Origin: Photobacterium iliopiscarium
GTDB lineage: Bacteria; Pseudomonadota; Gammaproteobacteria; Enterobacterales; Vibrionaceae
Assembly: GCF_003026395.1 (NCBI RefSeq)
Contig: NZ_PYOO01000014.1
Location: 21,877 to 85,876 of the forward strand
DNA length: 64,000 nucleotides
Reading direction: 5' to 3'
The notes beneath the pieces were generated by a model, which did not search any database, was not told the DNA's origin, and saw only the letters and a list, made by a program, of their open reading frames with translations. Below are positions 10,390 through 20,230 of the stretch, in pieces. Every line of letters starts with the position of its first letter. Position 1 is the stretch's first letter. The translations under genes were made by a program, and so were the position numbers.

Positions 10390-11289
10390 TTATTTAATGC
10401 TACCGATACGATTAAAACGTACGCCGGTAGGGATCCAAGATGGAAGAAAACTATCAGGCTTGCGATCAAAATCAAAGCTCATCCAAATAGCAACTGCCTT
10501 GCCGACTAAATTCGCTTCTGGTACAAAACCCCAGTAACGACTGTCAGCACTATTGTCACGGTTGTCACCCATAACAAAATATTCACCTTTTGGTACAATC
10601 CACTCACCGATCCCTGGACGCGGTACATAAGCCATGCGGTTATCTCGTCGCGATGGATTGATCAGAATATGATGATTTATATCACCAAGGTGTTCGTTAT
10701 ACTCAATGAGATGCGTCATACCTTGAGTAAAATCACTTTCTTGCATGTCTGTTAATTTAACAGGTTTACAGACAGAAGTGCCTTGTGGCTGAATACATAA
10801 TTTTTTATCAACGCTATAACGGATCAAATCACCTGGCAAACCAACAACACGTTTAATGTAATCAATTGTAGGGTTTGGTGGATAACGGAAGACAATCACA
10901 TCACCACGTTTAGGCTCACCAGTATTTAAAAATTTATGGTCAAAAACAGGATCTCGAAGACCGTAAGCAAATTTTTGAACAAGAATAAAATCGCCAACAT
11001 ACAAGGTTGGTAGCATTGATTTAGATGGAATTTGAAACGGCTCATAAATAAATGAACGGAAGATCATGATCAATGCAATCACAGGGAACATTGAGCTTGC
11101 TGACTCAACCCAACTTGGCTGAGGCGCAACACGTGCAATTATTTCAGCATCAACTTGACTACCGGCTTTTTCAGCGGCGGCTGCAATTTTAAATTGTCGC
11201 TTTGGTGCCCATAGAAATTTATCTAGCGCCCAAATAATACCAGTAAAGATCGTCGCTAAGACCAGTATTATTGAAAATGTATTTGCCAT
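10390..11289 (-). CDS. lepB: Signal peptidase I
   Basis: LepB removes signal peptides from exported proteins at the outer face of the inner membrane. The start at 11289 (MANTFSIILVLATIF) gives 299 residues with two N-terminal membrane segments (about residues 4-24 and 59-77). The catalytic Ser lies in PSKSMLPTL, the general-base Lys in DYIKRVVGLPGD, and the C-terminal box is GDNRDNSADSRYWG. A start 11 codons upstream is less likely because the first membrane segment would be displaced. It lies between lepA and rnc as in E. coli. Confidence 0.96.
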   Translation of the reverse strand: MANTFSIILVLATIFTGIIWALDKFLWAPKRQFKIAAAAEKAGSQVDAEIIARVAPQPSWVESASSMFPVIALIMIFRSFIYEPFQIPSKSMLPTLYVGDFILVQKFAYGLRDPVFDHKFLNTGEPKRGDVIVFRYPPNPTIDYIKRVVGLPGDLIRYSVDKKLCIQPQGTSVCKPVKLTDMQESDFTQGMTHLIEYNEHLGDINHHILINPSRRDNRMAYVPRPGIGEWIVPKGEYFVMGDNRDNSADSRYWGFVPEANLVGKAVAIWMSFDFDRKPDSFLPSWIPTGVRFNRIGSIK

Positions 11290-11370
11290 GTTATCCCTTA
11301 GGTTTAACGCAACTAACGCCAACGGTTAGTTTATTAGGTCTACTTTAAAACGTCTAAGTATCTAAGTATC

Positions 11371-11414
11371 TAAGTAAAAGAAAGTGCTATTTAACGAATT
11401 AAATAAGCACTTTC
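11371..11414 (-). terminator. Long hairpin between lepA and lepB
   Basis: A strong hairpin (outer arms 11380-11388 and 11406-11414, inner arms 11389-11394 and 11399-11404, one bulge, CGAA loop) is followed on the minus strand by a T-rich stretch. It lies after the lepA stop and may attenuate transcription into lepB. A tandem 8-mer, CTAAGTAT, is repeated almost three times at 11354-11376. Confidence 0.6.
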
Positions 11415-11450
11415 TAATGATATATCTAGACAATTATAAACAAAGAAAGA

Positions 11451-13247
11451 TTACTTATCTTTGCCTACATGAAGAATCGCTAAGAAAGCTTCTTGTGGTA
11501 ATTCAACATTACCAATTTGCTTCATGCGTTTCTTACCGTCTTTCTGTTTTTGTAATAGCTTTTTCTTACGGCTAATATCGCCACCATAACATTTTGCGAT
11601 TACGTTTTTACGCAATTGCTTCACGGTTGAACGTGCAATGATATGAGCGCCAATCGCCGCTTGAATAGCAATATCAAACATTTGACGAGGAATAAATTCT
11701 TTCATTTTCTCAACAACATCACGACCACGAGTCTGTGAGTTTTCTTTGTGAGTAATGATTGCTAAGGCGTCAACACGCTCACCATTTAGCAGAATATCAA
11801 CCCGTACCATGTCTGATTCTTGGTAACGTTGGAAATTATAATCTAGCGATGCATAACCGCGCGACGTTGATTTCAAACGGTCAAAGAAATCCAGTACCAC
11901 TTCTGACATTGGAATGTCATACGTTAATGCGACTTGATTGCCGTGATAAACCATATCAACCTGCATACCACGCTTTTCAATACATAATGTAATAACATTA
12001 CCTAGATATTCACTTGGCACTAGAATATTACAGCGAGCAATAGGCTCACCCATAATTTCAATATCATTTACCGCAGGTAATTTTGATGGGCTATCAACAT
12101 ACAACATAGTGCCATCAGTTTTCTTTACTTCATACACTACTGTAGGCGCTGTAGTGATCAAGTTAAGATCGTATTCACGCTCTAGACGCTCTTGAATAAT
12201 CTCCATGTGGAGCATACCCAAGAAACCACAACGGAAGCCGAAACCTAATGCAGTCGAACTTTCTGGCTCATAAAACAATGACGCATCGTTAAGACTTAAT
12301 TTACCTAACGCATCACGGAAGTTCTCGTAATCATCAGATGATACTGGGAACAAACCTGCATATACCTGTGGTTTTACTTTTTCAAAGCCAGGTAATGCCG
12401 TCTCACAACCGCCTTTAGCTAGCGTTAATGTATCACCAACAGGTGCACCAAGAATGTCTTTAATACCACAAACAACCCAGCCAACTTCACCCGTATTTAA
12501 TTCAGTGGTATCAACTTGTTTTGGTGTAAAGATACCAAGACGATCAACACCCCAAATTTGACCTGTGGTCATCACTTTAATTTTGTCGTTTTTCTTTATT
12601 TTGCCGTTTTTAACACGAACTAAAGAAACAACACCTAAGTAATTATCAAACCATGAGTCAATAATCAGTGCTTGTAGTGGCGCATCAGGATCACCAATAG
12701 GTGCTGGAATTGCTTCTACAATTTTTTCTAAAACCTCGTCAACACCAACGCCTGTTTTTGCTGAACAACGCACAGCATCTAAAGCATCAATACCAACGAT
12801 GTCTTCAATTTCTTCAGCTACACGCTCAGGATCAGCGGCAGGAAGGTCGATTTTATTTAAAATCGGCACCACTTCCAAATCCATTTCCATGGCAGTATAA
12901 CAGTTAGCGAGAGTCTGAGCTTCTACGCCCTGACCCGCATCGACCACCAGCAATGCACCTTCACAGGCTGCAAGTGAACGCGATACTTCATACGAGAAGT
13001 CAACGTGTCCAGGGGTGTCGATAAAGTTTAATTGATAAGTTTCACCATCTTTAGCCGTGTAATCGAGCGTCACGCTCTGGGCTTTGATGGTGATACCGCG
13101 TTCGCGTTCAAGATCCATTGAATCTAAAACCTGTGCAGCCATTTCTCGATCAGAAAGGCCGCCACAGACTTGAATTAGACGGTCGGATAAGGTCGACTTG
13201 CCATGGTCGATATGTGCGATAATCGAAAAGTTACGAATGTGCTTCAT
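11451..13247 (-). CDS. lepA: Elongation factor 4 (LepA)
   Basis: LepA is a translational GTPase that binds ribosomes and back-translocates or remodels them, and it affects 30S biogenesis. The 598 residues (E. coli 599) include the G1 motif [11 protein letters not shown]3 DTPGHVDF and G4 NKIDLP, then EF-G-like domains and the LepA-specific C-terminal domain with [15 protein letters not shown]. It is the first gene of the lepA-lepB-rnc-era-recO-pdxJ-acpS run. Confidence 0.98.
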   Translation of the reverse strand: MKHIRNFSIIAHIDHGKSTLSDRLIQVCGGLSDREMAAQVLDSMDLERERGITIKAQSVTLDYTAKDGETYQLNFIDTPGHVDFSYEVSRSLAACEGALLVVDAGQGVEAQTLANCYTAMEMDLEVVPILNKIDLPAADPERVAEEIEDIVGIDALDAVRCSAKTGVGVDEVLEKIVEAIPAPIGDPDAPLQALIIDSWFDNYLGVVSLVRVKNGKIKKNDKIKVMTTGQIWGVDRLGIFTPKQVDTTELNTGEVGWVVCGIKDILGAPVGDTLTLAKGGCETALPGFEKVKPQVYAGLFPVSSDDYENFRDALGKLSLNDASLFYEPESSTALGFGFRCGFLGMLHMEIIQERLEREYDLNLITTAPTVVYEVKKTDGTMLYVDSPSKLPAVNDIEIMGEPIARCNILVPSEYLGNVITLCIEKRGMQVDMVYHGNQVALTYDIPMSEVVLDFFDRLKSTSRGYASLDYNFQRYQESDMVRVDILLNGERVDALAIITHKENSQTRGRDVVEKMKEFIPRQMFDIAIQAAIGAHIIARSTVKQLRKNVIAKCYGGDISRKKKLLQKQKDGKKRMKQIGNVELPQEAFLAILHVGKDK

Positions 13248-13322
13248 GAATGGCGTGACTGCTCGTGATTAAAATGAATGGGATCTTAAGATCAAGTTGA
13301 CGGATTCTACCGAATTTAAACG

Positions 13323-13820
13323 CTAGTCGCTATCTTTCGATGCGGCATTTATTAGCTTATCTGCTGAAATAGGGACCCCTAGTACTCGAATGAGGCTAGG
13401 TTTGTAGGCTGAGTCCCCATCAAACCTCTTGGCATAATGCCGTGCAATCATTAATCCTACCGTTGTCGCAACAGCAGCTGACACAATAACACCTAGCTGA
13501 TTACTGCCGGCTAAATCAATAAAAACATACTGCCCAATTAAACTACCGCCCACTAAAAATAGTAACGGCAACATATAAACTAATAATGCTGAACTGAGCA
13601 TACTACGCTCAGACAAGCCAATTTCAACCACTTGTCCAAGGGTTATTTTTTTATCTGTTACGATATTTATCTGATGAGAACGTCCTGGCATCGCTTTCGT
13701 CACAATACCAGTGCCACAACTATCACTCGAAGCACAATGACCGCAACTGGTTTGTTGCTGACAACTCACGGTTATGTGGCCCGTATCAACAGCGACAACT
13801 GTCGCTAATGTTCTCATCAT
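13323..13820 (-). CDS. rseC: SigmaE regulatory protein RseC (SoxR-reducing system family)
   Basis: RseC is an inner-membrane protein encoded at the end of the rpoE operon. In E. coli it modulates sigmaE weakly and contributes to the SoxR-reducing complex and thiamine synthesis. The 165-residue protein has an N-terminal cysteine cluster (CGHCASSDSCG, residues about 26-36) and two membrane segments near residues 78-98 and 106-126. The start could be either of two adjacent ATG codons. It follows rseB by 2 bp. Confidence 0.93.
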   Translation of the reverse strand: MMRTLATVVAVDTGHITVSCQQQTSCGHCASSDSCGTGIVTKAMPGRSHQINIVTDKKITLGQVVEIGLSERSMLSSALLVYMLPLLFLVGGSLIGQYVFIDLAGSNQLGVIVSAAVATTVGLMIARHYAKRFDGDSAYKPSLIRVLGVPISADKLINAASKDSD

Positions 13821-13822
13821 GA

Positions 13823-14809
13823 TTATTTACTCGTTGGGGCAACCTCTGCTTTAGTTTTATCAAAGGTTACATTTTCTGCAATTCGTCGAGCGGTTTCTGG
13901 TGGAATATCACCGACAACAGTAATTTCTTTATTACCATTAACTCTGGTAGTCAAAGTACGACGTCCTTGGCGAACTAATTGCCCTCGTCCAACGAAATCA
14001 TCCACATCAGAAACATAAACAGAAAAACTAAACAAACCGTCACTGTACATTCGGCTTTCAACCGCACGTTCAGTTAATAATAAACGATGGCGATTACCTG
14101 CAATTAATGTAAAGCCATTCGGTAACCACTTCACGGTCCACTCAAGTTTTTTCTGTGGCTGTTGTGGCAATTGTACCACAGCTGGCAATTTAACTTGATC
14201 TAGCTTACTGAGCATTTCAGCAACTTTAGGATTCACTACAAATGACACCACTCTAAATTGCTCAAGTAGGTCACCGTCACGATCCAATAAATCAGCTCGC
14301 ATCACTAAATGGGTTGTTTGATCAATCCATAATAAATAAGAATAGCGATTACCATCTTTAGGGGCAATACGAACGACATCACAAGCGACACCCGCTTCAC
14401 GAGCACGCCCCATTGCAATAAAGTCATAAAAATCAGCAAGTTTATCAATGTTAGCTTTCATTAGAGGTAACACTGGCGCGACCATTTTATTACTTTTAAT
14501 CGTAAAAGGATCGAGCCCAGGTTCAAAGTAACTAACCTCATCACCCCGTTGAATAACCTCTTGTGGTGGGCCACTGAGGAACAACAAGTGAGCATAACTT
14601 TGACCATTCTCTAATGCATGTCGATAACGCAAGGTATCAATGCTATTTTTCTTTACCCAAATGTAAGACATCTCATAACTAAGGTCTCGACTGGCTTTGC
14701 CCATTTGATGCAACAAAGCCTCTGTTGAAGGTTTAACCGCTTCAGCAGAGGCTTGTAGTGGCAATAATAGGCTGACCAATGCAAGTGCACCGACCAGTAT
14801 TTTCTTCAT
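13823..14809 (-). CDS. rseB: Periplasmic sigmaE negative regulator RseB
   Basis: RseB binds the periplasmic domain of RseA and protects it from DegS, and it senses off-pathway LPS and lipoproteins. The 328-residue protein has a signal peptide (MKKILVGALALVSLLLPLQ, cleavage near ASA) and the MucB/RseB two-domain fold. It overlaps the rseA stop by one base (TAATG), a sign of coupled translation that keeps RseA and RseB in step. Confidence 0.95.
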   Translation of the reverse strand: MKKILVGALALVSLLLPLQASAEAVKPSTEALLHQMGKASRDLSYEMSYIWVKKNSIDTLRYRHALENGQSYAHLLFLSGPPQEVIQRGDEVSYFEPGLDPFTIKSNKMVAPVLPLMKANIDKLADFYDFIAMGRAREAGVACDVVRIAPKDGNRYSYLLWIDQTTHLVMRADLLDRDGDLLEQFRVVSFVVNPKVAEMLSKLDQVKLPAVVQLPQQPQKKLEWTVKWLPNGFTLIAGNRHRLLLTERAVESRMYSDGLFSFSVYVSDVDDFVGRGQLVRQGRRTLTTRVNGNKEITVVGDIPPETARRIAENVTFDKTKAEVAPTSK

Positions 14810-15456
14810 TAATCCGCCACAGAATTATTAGAATGTAATCGTGAATTATCAAGACTGCCATCTTCAGCATTAAAACGAAGTTGCAGCTCATAATCTTGTA
14901 ACATCGAATTGATTCGACGTCGTTGTTCCATTAACTGTGATTCAGACGGCGTTTGATTATTATCAACCATACTGGTATTTAAACTCACAGGTTCAGCTTT
15001 ACCTGTAAATGGAATCGTTTGTAGCACCGGGACATCATTGCTGGTTGTCGCCGTTAGATTGCTACCATTGCCATCATATTGTTGAACACCAACAATCACC
15101 GCTAATGAAACACATGCCGCCACTGCAACCTGACCAAACTGGGATAGCCAAACGGGTAAGGTCCGTTTCGCTTTAAATGGGGTCGGTTGTTCTTCAGTAA
15201 TCATTGGCTGAACAACAGCCTCAATATGTGTGATCACAGCACCAGTATGTGCCGGTTCAGCCTCTAACGCTAACGCGACATTACCTGCAATATTCCATTC
15301 TTTGCATTGCGGCGCATCACCACGCATAACATCACCAATTAAGTTGAAGTCGTGCCAGCTTTGCTCGCTATTTTTGTCAACAGTCAGCGCATTGATAATG
15401 CTCTGATCCAAATCTTCGCCATCAAGCAATGCCGAAATTTTTTCTTTATCAGCCAT
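14809..15456 (-). CDS. rseA: Anti-sigmaE factor RseA
   Basis: RseA is a single-pass inner-membrane anti-sigma factor that holds RpoE until DegS and RseP cleave it. From the ATG at 15456 the protein has 215 residues: a cytoplasmic domain (MADKEKISALLDGEDLD), one membrane segment around residues 105-123 (VAVAACVSLAVIVGVQ) and a periplasmic tail with QRRRINSMLQDYELQ, close to E. coli. This start has GGTGGA just upstream. Longer in-frame starts up to 15567 would run into rpoE and are rejected. Confidence 0.95.
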   Translation of the reverse strand: MADKEKISALLDGEDLDQSIINALTVDKNSEQSWHDFNLIGDVMRGDAPQCKEWNIAGNVALALEAEPAHTGAVITHIEAVVQPMITEEQPTPFKAKRTLPVWLSQFGQVAVAACVSLAVIVGVQQYDGNGSNLTATTSNDVPVLQTIPFTGKAEPVSLNTSMVDNNQTPSESQLMEQRRRINSMLQDYELQLRFNAEDGSLDNSRLHSNNSVAD

Positions 15457-15482
15457 TTTTTCCACCGTTTGGTGCAACATTA

Positions 15483-16061
15483 TTATTGTTGCATAAGGGG
15501 ACGAATACGTTTTTCGACCATCTCTCGAGCACGGAATATACGTGAGCGAACTGTACCTACTGGACATCCCATTATTTCAGCGATTTCTTCATAGCTTAGA
15601 CCATCCAGTTCACGCAATGAGATCGCTGTTTTAAGATCGTCGGGTAATGCTTCAATCGTACTAAAAACAACCCGCCTTAATTCTTCAGACAACATTTGGT
15701 TCTCAGGGTTCGAAATTTCTTTAAGTGCACTTCCACTTTCATAATATTCCGCATCTTCGGCATCAACATCAAATGCTGGCGGACGACGTCCCTGAGCGAC
15801 TAAATAATTTTTTGCAGTATTAACAGCGATACGATAAAGCCATGTATAAAAGGCACTTTCACCACGAAACGTAGGTAAGGCTCGATATGCTTTAATGAAC
15901 GCTTCTTGAGCAACATCTGGTACATCACCAGAATTGTTTACATAACGAGAAACAAGATTACAAACTTTATTCTGGTACTTAATAACCAGAAGGTTGAACG
16001 CTTGCTTATCTCCCCGCTGTACTCGCTCAATTAATACCTGATCAGTTTGCTGCTCGCTCAT
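15483..16061 (-). CDS. rpoE: RNA polymerase sigmaE factor (RpoE)
   Basis: RpoE is the extracytoplasmic-function sigma factor for envelope stress. The 192-residue protein has region 2 (FNLLVIKYQNKV to YRIAVNTAKNYL) and region 4 (LDGLSYEEIAEIMGCPVGTV), nearly identical to E. coli. The ATG at 16061 (MSEQQTDQVLIERV) matches the family start, and an ATG 15 codons earlier is rejected. It heads the rpoE-rseA-rseB-rseC operon. No clear sigmaE promoter was found by eye upstream. Confidence 0.97.
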   Translation of the reverse strand: MSEQQTDQVLIERVQRGDKQAFNLLVIKYQNKVCNLVSRYVNNSGDVPDVAQEAFIKAYRALPTFRGESAFYTWLYRIAVNTAKNYLVAQGRRPPAFDVDAEDAEYYESGSALKEISNPENQMLSEELRRVVFSTIEALPDDLKTAISLRELDGLSYEEIAEIMGCPVGTVRSRIFRAREMVEKRIRPLMQQ

Positions 16062-16581
16062 TCGAGCGTGTACTCCCATGTCTACTGTTCGTAATATTGC
16101 ATTCATCTCACGATAACTTATACCAACAAAGGGTTAAGTACGTTATTGATGCACAATGGTTTATTTAGATTGTCCTGCCACTATAAGCGTTAGTCTCACC
16201 GTAAATAAAACACTGACTTATGAAATATTTATGAACATGAGCACTACGTAAGACCGATGGATAATGGCAAAGTTCCACCGTTAATAAAATAATTTTATAT
16301 TTTGGTTACGATTACGTTATTACTTGTAACAAAGGCTGACAAAAATAAGATCGTAATAATACCGATCATTTTACCTGAAATAATAACACTGACGAGGATC
16401 TGAGGCTGAAAAAATAAAAAATCACACCCCCCTGATATAAGCGATTCTTATCTTTTAACAAAAATACATCCAAATTAGCGTATATCAATCATATTTACGC
16501 TACCAAAACGCAAACAAAAATGCGTTTTAATAACAAATTTGATAGCATGAAATGAGATTATCACATGGACATGTAATCACT
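16062..16581. other. Divergent rpoE/nadB intergenic region
   Basis: This 520-bp stretch must hold promoters for both rpoE and nadB. No convincing coding ORF was seen. Two adjacent inverted repeats lie nearer nadB: AGCGTA at 16477-16482 with TACGCT at 16496-16501, and an 8-bp perfect repeat 16505-16512 with 16521-16528. Confidence 0.6.
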
Positions 16582-18198
16582 ATGAACCAGCCCCATCAAC
16601 ACGATAGCGACATTTTAGTTATAGGTAGTGGCGCCGCAGGATTATCATTAGCACTTCACTTAGCCCACCTTGGTAAAGTCACCATTTTATGCAAAGGTCC
16701 ACTCAGTGAAGGCGCAACCTATTACGCTCAAGGAGGTATCGCTGCCGTTTTTGATGAATCCGACAGCATTGCATCTCACGTTGAAGACACCTTAATTGCC
16801 GGTGGTCATTTATGTGATCAAGACGTTGTACAATTTATTGCTGAAAACGCCAAGCAATGTGTGCAATGGCTAATTGATGGCGGCGTACCCTTTGATCGTG
16901 AAGACTCAGATTCAGATGAACATCCCCGTTATCACCTCACACTTGAAGGTGGTCATAGCCATCGTCGAATTCTTCATGCTGCGGACGCCACCGGAATGGC
17001 GATGCAAACCTCGCTTCAAGAACAAGCCAGCAATCACCCTAACATTACTATCCTTGAACGTCATAATGCACTTGATATCATTACTGAGAAAAAGATTAAT
17101 CCGCAATCAGAAACTAACCGAGCGCTAGGTGCCTATGTGTGGAACCGAGATAAAGAATGTGTTGAAACCTTAGCGGCTAAGTTTGTGGTTTTAGCCACTG
17201 GCGGCGCATCAAAAGTGTATCAATACACCTCAAACCCGGATGTATCATCGGGCGATGGTATTGCAATGGCATGGCGCGCAGGCTGCCGCGTTGCTAACCT
17301 TGAATTTAATCAATTTCACCCTACGTGTTTATTTCACCCTAAAGCACAAACCTTCTTATTAAGTGAAGCCTTACGCGGTGAAGGTGCTTATTTACGACGT
17401 CCTGATGGCAGTCGTTTTATGCTCGATTTTGATGAACGCGCAGAACTCGCGCCACGAGATGTCGTCGCACGCGCTATCGATTATGAAATGAAACGCCTCG
17501 GTGCAGATTGCATGTATCTCGATATTAGCCACAAGCCCGCCGATTTTGTTAAAAGTCACTTTCCAATGATCGCTGAAAAACTGCATCACTATGGCATTGA
17601 TATCACCACCGATATGATCCCAATCGTGCCCGCTGCGCATTATACCTGTGGTGGTGTGATGGTTGATAAATCAGGTAAAACAGACATTGAGGGTTTATAT
17701 GCTATTGGCGAGGTGAGTTATACCGGCTTACATGGTGCTAACCGCATGGCGTCGAACTCCCTACTTGAATGCGTGGTTTATGCGTGGTCGGCTTCACAGC
17801 ATATAGAACAACAATTTAATACCATCTTACAACCGCAACAATTACCTTATTGGGATGACAGCCAAGTCACCAACTCTGATGAAGAAGTAGTGATCCAACA
17901 TAATTGGCATGAATTGCGGTTATTTATGTGGGATTACGTGGGAATAGTTCGCTCGACCAAACGGCTAGAACGCGCGATGCATCGAATTGAATTACTGAAA
18001 CATGAAATTGATGAGTATTACTGCCATTTCCGTGTTTCAAATAATTTATTGGAATTGCGTAATTTATTGCAAGTTGCAGAGTTAATTGTCCGTTGTGCGA
18101 TGGCACGTAAAGAGAGCCGTGGACTACATTACACGCTTGATTATCCAGAACTTGATGAACAAGCAACACCAACGATTTTAATGCCAAATAATTATTAA
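16582..18198 (+). CDS. nadB: L-aspartate oxidase NadB
   Basis: NadB oxidises L-aspartate to iminoaspartate with FAD, the first step of de novo NAD synthesis. From the ATG at 16582 it is 538 residues (E. coli 540). The FAD-binding [11 protein letters not shown] lies near residue 14. Further on are [16 protein letters not shown], the active-site region TCGGVMVD and [21 protein letters not shown]. An ATG 10 codons upstream is possible, and neither start has a strong ribosome site. It is divergent from rpoE, as in E. coli. Confidence 0.96.
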   Translation: MNQPHQHDSDILVIGSGAAGLSLALHLAHLGKVTILCKGPLSEGATYYAQGGIAAVFDESDSIASHVEDTLIAGGHLCDQDVVQFIAENAKQCVQWLIDGGVPFDREDSDSDEHPRYHLTLEGGHSHRRILHAADATGMAMQTSLQEQASNHPNITILERHNALDIITEKKINPQSETNRALGAYVWNRDKECVETLAAKFVVLATGGASKVYQYTSNPDVSSGDGIAMAWRAGCRVANLEFNQFHPTCLFHPKAQTFLLSEALRGEGAYLRRPDGSRFMLDFDERAELAPRDVVARAIDYEMKRLGADCMYLDISHKPADFVKSHFPMIAEKLHHYGIDITTDMIPIVPAAHYTCGGVMVDKSGKTDIEGLYAIGEVSYTGLHGANRMASNSLLECVVYAWSASQHIEQQFNTILQPQQLPYWDDSQVTNSDEEVVIQHNWHELRLFMWDYVGIVRSTKRLERAMHRIELLKHEIDEYYCHFRVSNNLLELRNLLQVAELIVRCAMARKESRGLHYTLDYPELDEQATPTILMPNNY

Positions 18199-18236
18199 CT
18201 ACTACCGAACAACTGTTTTTAACATCAATACTATGG

Positions 18237-18256
18237 TGCTAATTTCAATATTAGCA
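18237..18256. terminator. Weak hairpin between convergent nadB and ygfX
   Basis: A 7-bp perfect inverted repeat (18237-18243 with 18250-18256) abuts the ygfX stop codon. There is no good T-run on either strand, so a terminator role is only likely from position. Confidence 0.4.
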
Positions 18257-18700
18257 TCATGGTTTATCAGCGGAAGGATTCGGTTTTAATAACCCTAAAT
18301 GGATCATCATTTTTAAGTGTCGATACTGAGTCGCATCACAACCGTCATAGCAAATAATTAACCATTGATTTCTATCATGCGCAACCGACAACACCACCAG
18401 CCATCGCGTTACCAGTTTAACAGCGACCATTTCTCCCGCTTGATCATGCCAACGAATATTACCGTCGCTATAGAGCCGTAAAGGACCTTGTTGACCTAAA
18501 TAATAGTGATAGCTTCGTTGCCATTCAAACAGCAACGCTTCAGCAAAAAAATAACTTAGCGGTAAAAACACAGGCGGGACCATCAATAAGAATAGCACTG
18601 CACCAAGGTAAGATAGACTCAGTGCAGTGTTCAGTCGCGGGGATAAGTTAAGCTTTAAATCAACGTAGCTTGCTGTTGTTATGGGCAACAATTTTATCAA
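18257..18700 (-). CDS. ygfX: YgfX (CptA) membrane protein, partner of SdhE
   Basis: YgfX is a small inner-membrane protein encoded with SdhE. It was proposed to be a toxin acting on MreB/FtsZ, and is otherwise of unclear role. The 147 residues contain two adjacent membrane segments at about 28-48 and 50-70, followed by a soluble domain (GNIRWHDQAGEM). The longest frame starts with TTG at 18700 inside the end of sdhE. Further TTG codons lie 3-4 codons in, and no ATG is near, so the start is uncertain. The 41-bp overlap with sdhE suggests coupled translation. Confidence 0.8.
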   Translation of the reverse strand: MIKLLPITTASYVDLKLNLSPRLNTALSLSYLGAVLFLLMVPPVFLPLSYFFAEALLFEWQRSYHYYLGQQGPLRLYSDGNIRWHDQAGEMVAVKLVTRWLVVLSVAHDRNQWLIICYDGCDATQYRHLKMMIHLGLLKPNPSADKP

Positions 18701-18920
18701 CCATCATCGCATAAGCCGCATTATCACTGCGACCATGCTGCATCATCCATTTAAATAAATCAGGATCATCACACGTTAGTAGAGAAATAAAATCACGTTG
18801 CTGCTGTTCTGATAAATCATCAAAACACTCTTCAAAAAATGGCATCACCAACACGTCTAATTCAAGCATACCACGACGACATGCCCATTTAACGCGGGAT
18901 TTCTCTTCTGCACCTAACAT
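18660..18920 (-). CDS. sdhE: FAD assembly factor SdhE (YgfY/CptB)
   Basis: SdhE promotes covalent FAD attachment to the flavoprotein subunits of succinate dehydrogenase and fumarate reductase. The 86-residue protein carries the conserved RGMLELD motif (residues about 16-22) needed for flavinylation, and a downstream acidic LTCDDPDLFKWM. A good AGAGG lies upstream of the ATG. It pairs with ygfX, and divergent ygfZ lies next to it as in E. coli. Confidence 0.96.
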   Translation of the reverse strand: MLGAEEKSRVKWACRRGMLELDVLVMPFFEECFDDLSEQQQRDFISLLTCDDPDLFKWMMQHGRSDNAAYAMMVDKIVAHNNSKLR

Positions 18921-19171
18921 ACATAACCTCTGTTGCGCGCCTAATGGCTCACTGATAATCGAATACTAAGCGTATTTCCGTTACAAATAGAGTAACAGTC
19001 AAGCCCCATAACGACCATGCGCTAGCACAAATAATCCCTCAAGATGAGACCTAGCCCACCATAATTACGTCGAACAAAAACATCCAATTAACCCATCGTG
19101 TAACCATAGTTAATTATTTTGTTCAGTTGGTATAACATAGCGCAATCATTACAGCATTTGTGGATACCATT

Positions 19172-20152
19172 ATGAACACTTGGTCAACTCAACACACCTT
19201 TACCCCGTTCGCGTTAAGCACAACTGATTCGCTACCCGAGTTAGCGATGATCAACCTCAGTGATTGGGGAATGGTGACACTCGTTGGCCCTGACAGTAAG
19301 TCTTACTTACAAGGTCAATTAACGTGTGATGTAGTGTCATTAAGCGCCGATAAATCAACCTTTGCCGGTCACTGTGATGCCAAAGGAAAATTACGCACCA
19401 TTATGCGCGTTTTCCATTATCAAAATGGTTATGGTTTAGTACAACGTCAAAGCGTAATGGCAACCCAATTACCTGAACTTAAAAAATATGCGGTATTTTC
19501 TAAAACAGAAATAACCCAAACAACAGCCGTTATTTTAGGTTTAACCGGAACCCAAGCTCAAGCGACCATTGATCATCATTTTGATGGCGATACTAATGTG
19601 CGTCATAACGACACGGCCACCGTAGTCAAAGTAGACAACGAACGTTGGTTAGTGATTACAACCGCAGAACATGCCGATACCGTTATTACCACATTGGCAA
19701 CGAATGCTATCTATACCACCACTGACTTGTGGAATCTCTACGATATTAAAGCCGCTATGCCACGGATTGATAGCATCACTGAACTTGAATTCATTCCTCA
19801 AGCAGTAAACTTACAAGCGGTTGATGGTATTAGCTTTAAAAAAGGCTGCTATACCGGCCAAGAAACCGTCGCACGAGCTAAATACCGTGGTATCAATAAA
19901 CGCGCCATGTATATCGTAACAGGCGCTGCGACATTATGCCCACAAGCGGGTGATGCATTAGAACGCAGTGTTGGTGAAAATTGGCGTAAAGGCGGTACGG
20001 TTATTTGTGGCTATCACTACGCAGATGATCACGCTATTGCACTAGTGGTGTTACCTAACGATCTCGACGATGACAGTCAGTTCCGCTTTGCTACTACCCC
20101 TGACGCACTTTGGCACAAACTCGATTTACCGTATGATCTTAATGCCGAATAA
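19172..20152 (+). CDS. ygfZ: tRNA-modifying protein / Fe-S repair factor YgfZ
   Basis: YgfZ is a folate-binding GcvT-like protein that helps maintain Fe-S enzymes such as MiaB. The 326-residue protein has the signature KGCYTGQETVAR (residues about 226-237) containing the functional Cys. The ATG at 19172 (MNTWSTQHTF) is preferred over an in-frame GTG four codons upstream. It is divergent from sdhE across about 250 bp. Confidence 0.94.
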   Translation: MNTWSTQHTFTPFALSTTDSLPELAMINLSDWGMVTLVGPDSKSYLQGQLTCDVVSLSADKSTFAGHCDAKGKLRTIMRVFHYQNGYGLVQRQSVMATQLPELKKYAVFSKTEITQTTAVILGLTGTQAQATIDHHFDGDTNVRHNDTATVVKVDNERWLVITTAEHADTVITTLATNAIYTTTDLWNLYDIKAAMPRIDSITELEFIPQAVNLQAVDGISFKKGCYTGQETVARAKYRGINKRAMYIVTGAATLCPQAGDALERSVGENWRKGGTVICGYHYADDHAIALVVLPNDLDDDSQFRFATTPDALWHKLDLPYDLNAE

Positions 20153-20178
20153 TTTAGGGCATACTGCAACAAAAACCT

Positions 20179-20206
20179 ACGGCATTAATTAAAATGCCGT
20201 TCGTTT
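20179..20206 (+). terminator. Hairpin after ygfZ
   Basis: ACGGCATT (20179-20186) pairs perfectly with AATGCCGT (20193-20200) and is followed by TCGTTT. It lies between ygfZ and the LysR gene, and the T-run is short. Confidence 0.6.
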
Positions 20207-20230
20207 AATAAAACTGTAAAGGAACAAGCT

